From positions 83,823 through 147,822 of the forward strand of contig CAIKVT010000026.1 in assembly GCA_903830945.1 (NCBI GenBank): a stretch of 64,000 nt of DNA, given 5' to 3'. Below the pieces are notes generated by a model that worked only from the letters and a program-made list of their open reading frames with translations, was not told the origin of the DNA and made no database searches. Each line of letters starts with the position of its first letter. Position 1 is the first letter of the stretch. The DNA is from an uncultured Elusimicrobia bacterium. GTDB taxonomy: Bacteria; Elusimicrobiota; Elusimicrobia; UBA1565; UBA9628. Below are positions 52,705 to 58,944 of this stretch, piece by piece. The position numbers and the translations under genes are program-made.

Positions 52705-52764
52705 GTAGGCCCCGCGCAAGCGGGGTTGATGAGTAAAATAGATCCCCGCAATAGCGGGGCTTAC
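52705..52764 (+). promoter_or_regulatory. Twin-hairpin element in the porin leader
   Basis: Two small hairpins with the same stem, CCCCGC/GCGGGG, at 52710-52725 (loop GCAA) and 52744-52759 (loop AATA). The outer flanks GTAGGCCCCGC (52705-52715) and GCGGGGCTTAC (52754-52764) also pair, so an alternative single long hairpin is possible. AGGAGG follows at 52771-52776. A switch or mRNA-stabilising role is possible. Confidence 0.5.
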
Positions 52765-52786
52765 GAAGTAAGGAGGAATAGTGCAA

Positions 52787-54136
52787 ATGAAGAAGCTCCT
52801 GGGAGCGGTTTTGGCCCTGGCTTTCGTGGTTGTTACCAGCCAGGCTAATGCCGAGTTGCTGAAGAACTTCAAGTTAGGTGGGTCGGTGGAGTTGGATGCT
52901 GTGTCCGCGCGCAATGTCGTGACATTCGCCAAGGGCGCCACCGGCGTGCCGACGGACCACGTAGGCACGGCGCAGACCCGGATCATGTTGAACATGGACT
53001 GGGACCTGCTCGATGACGTCCACTCGAAGGTAACCCTGACCAAGAACAACCGCGTCTATGGCGCCGCCGGATCCGAGAACGTGAACGGAGTCCAGATCGC
53101 CACGCTCCTTGATCAGGCCTACTTCAAGATCGACAAGGTGTTCGGCTTCGTGGACTCGACCTTCGGCCGCCAGTTCTACGGCGAAGCCGGCGAACTCATC
53201 GCCTACTACGGCCCGCGCAACAGCTACGGCATGACCGTCACGGCCATCGACGGCGCGCGGTTCGACTGGACCGGCGAGAAAGCCTATGCGACCGTGGTCA
53301 TGTACGAGCCGGCCGGCCACCCGGGATTGGGCGCTTCCAACTACGCTGGAGTCAACGACGTCCGCGGCTTCATCGTTGGCAACAAGGGCAACGAGAACAT
53401 CGATGCCAAGGTCTATGTCTGGAACCAGGCGACACACGGTGTAGCAGTTGGTGGCGAGTTAAAGAACACCAACCTATACATCCCTGGCTTCAAGGTCAAG
53501 GGCAAGTTCGGCGGGCTCTACGGCTCTCTCGAAGCTGCGTTCAACTTCGGCGAGGACCGCTCGAACTCCGGCGGCTTCTCTGGCAAGGCCCTCATCGCTG
53601 ACGTTGGCATGAAGGCTGATGTGGAGCGGATCGGAACCTTCAACCCCTGGGCCCAGTTCGGCTATGGCTCGGGCAATGGCACCGCTGCCGGCGTCAACCA
53701 GCAGCACAACATGGACTTCCATGCCATCGCCACGGACTATCGGCCCGGCGCCATTTACGGCCGGTTCGACCAGACTGACCTCACGGCTGGCACTCAGCTC
53801 TATGGTGGAGTAGCAGCTGGCAATGGCCTGCAGAACCGCATCATCTGGGGCTTGGGCGTCAAGGCGACCCCGTCCGCTCTCAACAAGCTGACCGCGGGCC
53901 TGGCCTACTACGACTTCAACTTCCAGAACCTGGGGAAGGGAACCGCAGCCAATGCGGGCAACCGCCACATCGGTTCTGAAGTCGATGTCACTGCTGAGTG
54001 GAAGCACTCCGAGAACGTGTCCCTCAAGGGCACCCTCGGCGACTTCCAACCCGGCGGCTTCATCGTGAACCAGGTCGTCGGCAAGCACGCAAGCCCGGCG
54101 CTCCTGTCCGCGTTCGACGTCTGCGTCAAGTTCTAA
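52787..54136 (+). CDS. Major outer-membrane porin-like beta-barrel
   Basis: 449 residues from the ATG at 52787 with AGGAGG 10 bases upstream (GTG at 52781 is an alternative). Signal peptide MKKLLGAVLALAFVVVTSQANA. The mature protein alternates polar and hydrophobic residues and is aromatic- and Gly-rich throughout (TFGRQFYGEAG, GLAYYDFNFQN), ending in KF, a C-terminal aromatic suited to BAM recognition. Codons look smoothed for high expression (many GTC, AAG, TTC). It resembles alginate-export/porin families. A strong promoter, long leader and strong terminator suggest an abundant protein. Confidence 0.8.
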   Translation: MKKLLGAVLALAFVVVTSQANAELLKNFKLGGSVELDAVSARNVVTFAKGATGVPTDHVGTAQTRIMLNMDWDLLDDVHSKVTLTKNNRVYGAAGSENVNGVQIATLLDQAYFKIDKVFGFVDSTFGRQFYGEAGELIAYYGPRNSYGMTVTAIDGARFDWTGEKAYATVVMYEPAGHPGLGASNYAGVNDVRGFIVGNKGNENIDAKVYVWNQATHGVAVGGELKNTNLYIPGFKVKGKFGGLYGSLEAAFNFGEDRSNSGGFSGKALIADVGMKADVERIGTFNPWAQFGYGSGNGTAAGVNQQHNMDFHAIATDYRPGAIYGRFDQTDLTAGTQLYGGVAAGNGLQNRIIWGLGVKATPSALNKLTAGLAYYDFNFQNLGKGTAANAGNRHIGSEVDVTAEWKHSENVSLKGTLGDFQPGGFIVNQVVGKHASPALLSAFDVCVKF

Positions 54137-54156
54137 ACTGAACTAGATCCAAAGCA

Positions 54157-54199
54157 CAAAGCCCCCTGCGGCATGCCGCAGGGGGCTTTGATTTATAGA
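54157..54199 (+). terminator. Rho-independent terminator after the porin gene
   Basis: A 34-bp perfect palindrome at 54157-54190, whose 11-bp GC core GCCCCCTGCGG/CCGCAGGGGGC encloses CATG and is flanked by AAA and TTT, followed by TTTGATTTAT. Being symmetrical it may act on both strands. Confidence 0.85.
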
Positions 54200-54261
54200 G
54201 AGTCAGGTCTTAAATTTCACATCCGACCGGAAAAGCCCCCAATTTGCTAGGATTAACACGC

Positions 54262-55674
54262 ATGCTCAGACGGATTTGCACTGCCTCGTTCCTCCTGCTG
54301 ACCGCGCTCCCGGCCCGAGCCGCCAACCTCGACGTCACCGCCTCCTACAAGATGCGGGCGCTCTCCTACCAGAACCTCAACCTCGCCAGCGACAAGAACG
54401 CGCAGGACCGCCACTCCTTCATCGCCAACGACGCCAGACTCGGCATCGCCGTGCGCAAGATCGAACTCGAGCCCAAAGGCGGCGAAATGATGACCATGGA
54501 CGTCGCCGTCACCTTTCGCGCCCTCGGCGTCACCGGCTCCAGCACAGCCATGCAGGGAGAGCCCTACCGCCGCATCGCCAACAACTACCCCTCCGCCGAC
54601 TTCACGCCATTCCTGGAGAACGCATACCTCCGAGTCAACCACTTCCTCGGCTACCCCCTGGAGGCCACCATCGGCCGCCAGAACTACCGCCTAGGCTCCG
54701 GCCTCCTGCTCGATGACGACGGAGCCGGCCTCACCGGCGTTACCATAAGAGGGGACATCCCCTGGTGGGGGATGAAGGCCGAAGGCTTCGTCTTCGCGGA
54801 CCGCGACTCCCGGATGGCCTCCCAGGACGCCCCGGAGAACTCCCTGGCCCTCTTCGGCTTCGCCATTGACCTGCCCACCGAAGGCGTCTGGCAGCTCAAC
54901 CAACTCTTTGAACGCGACCGGGCCCCCCAACAGGTATTCGGATGCTCATACCCCAGCGGAGGCTCTCAATACGCCTGCTATGCCTCCAAGACCCTGAAAA
55001 GCTTCACCAGCGTGCGCTACGCCCTCAACTACGGCCCTATCGTCTTCGACGGCGAAGCCGCCTTCGAGAAAGGCCTGGCCGCCCCCATCGGCAACCCTAG
55101 CGACACCACGACCAACACACCGCCAGGCCGCATCACCTATAACAGCAACGCCCAGGTGGGCCGGGCCAAGTGGAAGATGCCCCTGCCACGCCTTGGAGAG
55201 GGCATTGCGCGCCTGAGCCTGGCCCGCGGCTCCGGAGACAAGGCTGACACCCCCACGCGCGACGAAGCCTTCTTCCCGGCCCACGGCCACCAGTTCAACG
55301 GCCTGGACCGCTCCGGGTTCGGCGATTTCTTCGGCGCCACCCCCTACAACGCCTTCGGCGGCAACTACGGCTCCACCACCACGGCCAGCGGCCTGCAGCA
55401 GGGCAACTCCGGCATCGTGGTCATCGGCATCGGCTACACGCCGCCCGCCTACAAGGGCTACATCCTCGACGTGGACTACTTCCTGTTCCAAAGCGAGCGC
55501 GCCGTCAACGACAGCCACGCCCTTGGCGGCGAATGGGACTTCCGCCTGCGCTACAACGTACAAGACCGCTTCGGGATCTCACTCTCCGCCGCTCTGTTCA
55601 AAGCCGGCAGCGCAAGCGCTGCCAAAGGCATCAGCGCAAAGAAGTACGCCCTAGAAGCCTTCGGCAAGTTCTAA
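54262..55674 (+). CDS. Alginate-export-type outer-membrane porin
   Basis: 470 residues from the ATG at 54262; an in-frame TTG at 54244 was set aside because the later start gives a clean signal (MLRRICTASFLLLTALPARA). The chain is beta-barrel like, with LRVNHFLGYPLEATIGRQNY and RLGSGLLLDDDGAGLTGVTI, the latter typical of AlgE-type export porins. It ends in KF. TAGGAT lies 8 bases before the ATG, so the mRNA may be leaderless. Substrate unknown. Confidence 0.78.
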   Translation: MLRRICTASFLLLTALPARAANLDVTASYKMRALSYQNLNLASDKNAQDRHSFIANDARLGIAVRKIELEPKGGEMMTMDVAVTFRALGVTGSSTAMQGEPYRRIANNYPSADFTPFLENAYLRVNHFLGYPLEATIGRQNYRLGSGLLLDDDGAGLTGVTIRGDIPWWGMKAEGFVFADRDSRMASQDAPENSLALFGFAIDLPTEGVWQLNQLFERDRAPQQVFGCSYPSGGSQYACYASKTLKSFTSVRYALNYGPIVFDGEAAFEKGLAAPIGNPSDTTTNTPPGRITYNSNAQVGRAKWKMPLPRLGEGIARLSLARGSGDKADTPTRDEAFFPAHGHQFNGLDRSGFGDFFGATPYNAFGGNYGSTTTASGLQQGNSGIVVIGIGYTPPAYKGYILDVDYFLFQSERAVNDSHALGGEWDFRLRYNVQDRFGISLSAALFKAGSASAAKGISAKKYALEAFGKF

Positions 55675-55996
55675 CCTTTCCCGAAGCCTAAAGAAGCCCT
55701 CAAAACACCCATTATAGCCGCCTTAAATTGTATTTCTGCCTATCCCAGAGGCCTCCCTAAAGACCTGCCAAAACGCCCCAGAATAAGGCTTCTAGGTAGG
55801 GGGCGACATTCCATCCTTATCCACAAGGCTATCCACAGGCCTCTGTCTTAAATATGGCATTAATATTATATTTAACTACTATATGACATGATTTGTGACA
55901 TATAATAAGCAGCTGAGAATTCTTAAATAAGTTTACACAAACAATCCACAGCCATTTGACATATACCATAACAATTGCCACAATAAGGACATTCCC
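55675..55996. other. AT-rich gap with DnaA-box-like sites and a promoter
   Basis: 322 bases without a convincing gene. It contains an exact DnaA box TTATCCACA (55817-55825), a one-mismatch copy CTATCCACA 12 bases on (55829-55837) and a weaker CAATCCACA (55942-55950); an inverted repeat TTAAATAT/ATATTTAA around 55849-55877; and a promoter TTGACA (55956-55961), 17-bp spacer, CACAAT (55979-55984) ahead of the next gene. The terminus-like site at 56834 makes a chromosomal origin unlikely here. Confidence 0.55.
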
Positions 55997-56518
55997 ATGG
56001 AAGACCGACAAAGACTGCGCCTCAAGCTGCCGGACGGCGCAGAATTCGAAGCTGAGGGAACGCCCGATTTCGTGCGCTCGGAGAGACAGGAATTCCTAGC
56101 CGGCCTACAGCCAAAATCTGAAATATCTAAAACGCCCCAGACCCCGACAAGAACCATCCAGGAGCCCACGATCGCCTGGGAAACCATCATCGAACACAAG
56201 GGCCATGGCATCCATCTAAGGGCCAAGCTGGCAGGAGACAGGCCACTAAAAGACGCCTGTCTCGTCCTCCTGGCAGCCTCCCAGAAGCTCCTGAACCAGC
56301 CGAAACCCACCGCAGCCCAATTAGCCAAATGGCTCAGGGTTTCCGGATATCCAGTGCAACGCATGGATCGCGCCTTGCAGGAAGGCATTACCAACGGCGA
56401 ACTTTTGGCGTCAGGATCCAGACGAGCCAGACGCTACGAACCCACCAACCCAGGCCGCATCAAGGCCTTCCTGCTGGCGCACCAGCTAGCCACGAGCATA
56501 TCCGGGGCCGCCAGCTAA
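55997..56518 (+). CDS. Hypothetical protein, possible DNA-binding C-terminus
   Basis: 173 residues. N-terminal strand-rich segment RLRLKLPDGAEFEAEGTPDF, then a linker, then a helical domain (about 100-165) with TAAQLAKWLRVSGYP and RMDRALQEGITNGELL, which could be a winged helix. It has its own promoter, an AAGGA ribosome-binding site and DnaA-box-like sites upstream, and lies about 320 bases before the dif-like site. Less GC-rich than neighbours. I do not recognise the family; a role in replication or chromosome handling is a guess from context only. Confidence 0.6.
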   Translation: MEDRQRLRLKLPDGAEFEAEGTPDFVRSERQEFLAGLQPKSEISKTPQTPTRTIQEPTIAWETIIEHKGHGIHLRAKLAGDRPLKDACLVLLAASQKLLNQPKPTAAQLAKWLRVSGYPVQRMDRALQEGITNGELLASGSRRARRYEPTNPGRIKAFLLAHQLATSISGAAS

Positions 56519-56833
56519 GTCCGCACGGCTCCAACCAGCGCCTGCGACGGGCCAAACTCACAATCGGCAATCTCTGTAACGATTTTTTACAAATCCACCA
56601 TCAGCGTTGAATATAAAACGCGAAAAAGTCATTTTATTCAAGCAGAATAAATAATCAGGCCAGCCATCATGCTCGAAAGATATCTGGCAGAAGCGCAAAG
56701 CGTCAGCTCGATTATAAAATAAAAATCCCCGACAACCGCCGACCGCCGCTCTAAAATCCGATTCGCCCGACGAAGATCGAACAATAAATACTCGCGCGGA
56801 CACAGAGGGGGATTACATCACAATTCTAATACA

Positions 56834-56861
56834 ACTTACGATAAGATATATTATGTTACAT
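56834..56861. other. dif-like XerCD recombination site
   Basis: A 28-bp site of 11+6+11 form: XerC-side arm ACTTACGATAA, centre GATATA, XerD-side arm TTATGTTACAT. The right arm differs from the common TTATGTTAAAT at one base, and the left arm and spacer length fit known dif sites. It lies where genes flip from plus (left) to minus (right), as expected at a replication terminus. XerCD would resolve chromosome dimers here with FtsK. Confidence 0.8.
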
Positions 56862-57054
56862 AGAACATAGCAAGCGATTGCACGTGTTAACCAACAATAT
56901 ATATAACAAATTTACAAATAATGCTTTAATTATAATGATAATATTTAAATATATAATACTGTTTGATAGATATTCAAAGTTAGCAGTCTCTGTAAATGCA
57001 ATATTTCAGTTGTGATCTCTTCAAAACCAAAAATCAAGGAAGCAGAGAATCAAA

Positions 57055-57440
57055 ATGAAGCCAAAAAGTTGGCAGCATCCTGGACTGGCATGGTTTGAAA
57101 ATCACCTGTTAAAAAGACCATCAAAGCTGACCTGGTCCCCTGGATTAGGGACAATGGAAATTCCAAAAAAGTTGGCAGCTGCCCAGACTGAGATACTTGG
57201 ACAATCCACCACTTCAAAAAACGATGAGAGTAGGCCGGATCCTAATGAGCCAGGGACCATGAAAATACAAAAAAATTTGGCAACTTCCCAGACTTGAAGT
57301 TCTAAAAAACCTGCCGCTTAAAAAACCATGAAAGCGAGCCTGGTTTTGATGGGTCCAAGAACTATGGAAAAGCCAAAAAGTTGGCAACCTGGAAAAAACC
57401 ACCAGAAGCAAGGGGGTCTTAAGCCCGGGGAATTGACCAG
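57055..57440 (+). repeat. Decayed tandem repeat, about 105 bp, four units
   Basis: Related units start at ATGs at 57055, 57154, 57259 and 57364 (steps 99, 105, 105 bp). Each opens with ATG-RAA then CCAAAAAGTTGGCA and shares a second half with a CCATGAAAGC-like stretch. The step is 35 codons, and the first units read in one frame (PKSWQ, PKKLAAAQTE, QKNLATSQT), but stops interrupt later ones. Lies about 190 bases past the dif-like site. Confidence 0.65.
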
Positions 57441-57718
57441 AAAAACAAAAAACCAGGCAAGTCTAAAAAAACCAAGTAAAGAAAAAGAGGCAAAAACCAG
57501 CCAAGGATCCTAAGAAGCGGGGGACTAAAAAACACCATATAAGGGCCCAATCGGATGAACGAGGGGGAAAACCATCAAGATGACCCTGCTAAAAAAACAA
57601 GGAAAGCTTTAGATGGTCTATTTCGAGCCGGAAAAACATTCAGTAGGAGCGAATATCCCGAACCCCACGAGGATGTACCCCCCCCCACGGATCAGGATCA
57701 GCTCTTTTCCCGATGCTG

Positions 57719-58942
57719 TCAGCGCTCGGCGAACACGATATCCGCCACCGTCTCACGTCGGCGCACAAGCCGAGCATGCCCCCCCGCCATAAGGACCTCC
57801 GCAGCGCGCGGCCGGGAGTTGTATTGCGAGCTCATGGCGAATCCATAAGCACCGGCCATGCCAACGACGAGGATGTCTCCGGGCTCCACCGGCGCCAAAA
57901 GCCTCTGCCGGGCCAGAAAGTCACCCGATTCACAGATCGGACCGACCACGTCCACCCGGTGAGAAGGTCCGCTCCTCGGCCGTGCCGGCGCGATGGGATG
58001 GAAGGCTCCATAGAGAGCCGGTCGGGCCAGGTCGTTCATGGCCGCGTCGACGATCACGAAGCGGCGCCGGGACGTCTGCTTGCGGTAAAGCACGCGGGTC
58101 AGCAGAGATCCAGCGTCAGCCACGAGATAGCGCCCCGGCTCGACGAGCAGGCGCGCAGCCGGCCAGGGCGAGAACTCCCGCTCCAAGGTCTCGGCGAGCT
58201 GCGCGCAGTCCAGCTCCGGCTCTGCGCCATAACGCACGCCCAGGCCGCCTCCCATATCCACGAGCGAGAACGGGATGCCCTCTGCCTGCAGCCGCCGCAG
58301 CATGCGCGCCACGGCCTCCGCTGCCCGCTTAAAAGGCCCCAGCTCCCGGATCTGCGAGCCGATGTGGCAATGCAGACCCTTAAAGTCCAACCAGCGGCTG
58401 CGGTGGCCGCGCCGCGCCAATTCCAGCACCAGAGCGGCCTCCACCCCGAACTTTTCCTCGGCCCGCCCAGTGGTCACATGAGGATGCGTGCGCGCCTTGA
58501 CGTCCGGATTAAGCCGCACAGAAAAGGGCGCGACGCGGCGCCGGCGTCGGGCGACGCGCTCCAAGGCTCCCAGCTCTTCGGCGGACTCCACGTTGAAGGT
58601 CAGCACGGCGCGGCGCAGGCCCAGGTCCATCTCGTCGGCGGTCTTGCCCACGCCGGAGAACACGATGCTCCCCGGCGCAAATCCCGCGGCCAGGGCCCGC
58701 ACAAGCTCGCCGCCCGAAACAACCTCGGCTCCGAGCCCGGCCTCGGAGAGCACGCGGCACACGGCCCGGTTCGGATTGGCCTTAAGCGCGTAGCAGATCG
58801 ACGTCCCCAGCCTGGAGAAGGCTCGGCGCAGGCGCTCGAGCCTTGCAAGGATCGCCGCCCGAGAGTAGATGAAGACCGGCGTGCCGAAGCGGCGGGCCAG
58901 CGCTGCGGCGGGGACGCCCTCGATCCTCAGCTCTGCGGGCAT
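57719..58942 (-). CDS. lysA: Diaminopimelate decarboxylase
   Basis: 407 residues, full length. PLP lysine in YALKANPN, then HCHIGSQI, the GGGLGVRY glycine loop, EPGRYLVADAG and CESGDFLA are the standard motifs. It makes lysine from meso-diaminopimelate, last step of the pathway, in the cytoplasm. The ATG is 3 bases after the stop of the upstream protease/barrel gene, so both are on one minus-strand transcript. Confidence 0.95.
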   Translation of the reverse strand: MPAELRIEGVPAAALARRFGTPVFIYSRAAILARLERLRRAFSRLGTSICYALKANPNRAVCRVLSEAGLGAEVVSGGELVRALAAGFAPGSIVFSGVGKTADEMDLGLRRAVLTFNVESAEELGALERVARRRRRVAPFSVRLNPDVKARTHPHVTTGRAEEKFGVEAALVLELARRGHRSRWLDFKGLHCHIGSQIRELGPFKRAAEAVARMLRRLQAEGIPFSLVDMGGGLGVRYGAEPELDCAQLAETLEREFSPWPAARLLVEPGRYLVADAGSLLTRVLYRKQTSRRRFVIVDAAMNDLARPALYGAFHPIAPARPRSGPSHRVDVVGPICESGDFLARQRLLAPVEPGDILVVGMAGAYGFAMSSQYNSRPRAAEVLMAGGHARLVRRRETVADIVFAER

Positions 58943-58944
58943 GC

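Larger units (their letters stand above)
56519..57718. other. 1.2-kb AT- and purine-rich island without a convincing gene
   Basis: This stretch is far poorer in GC than the rest of the window and has stops in all frames. It holds the dif-like site (56834-56861), a very AT-rich run (about 56880-56965), a decayed 105-bp tandem repeat (57055-57400), and a purine-rich tail up to lysA. Short frames at 57055-57297 and 57328-57513 are low complexity and derive from the repeat. Confidence 0.7.

Noticed and set aside
55849-55877. Second dif-like site around the TTAAATAT/ATATTTAA inverted repeat
   Set aside because: The arms do not match XerC/XerD half-sites in the 11+6+11 arrangement.
55829-56011. 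60-residue minus-strand frame before the 55997 gene
   Set aside because: AT-rich, overlaps the promoter and DnaA-box-like sites, and has no ribosome-binding site.
55797-57010. Chromosomal origin of replication (DnaA boxes in AT-rich DNA)
   Set aside because: Too few boxes, no dnaA/dnaN nearby, and gene orientation plus a dif-like site indicate a terminus. The coding strand looks C-rich by eye on both sides, so GC skew could mislead and needs computing.
57555-57848. 97-residue plus-strand frame before and into lysA
   Set aside because: Purine-rich low-complexity start running into antisense lysA; no supporting signals.
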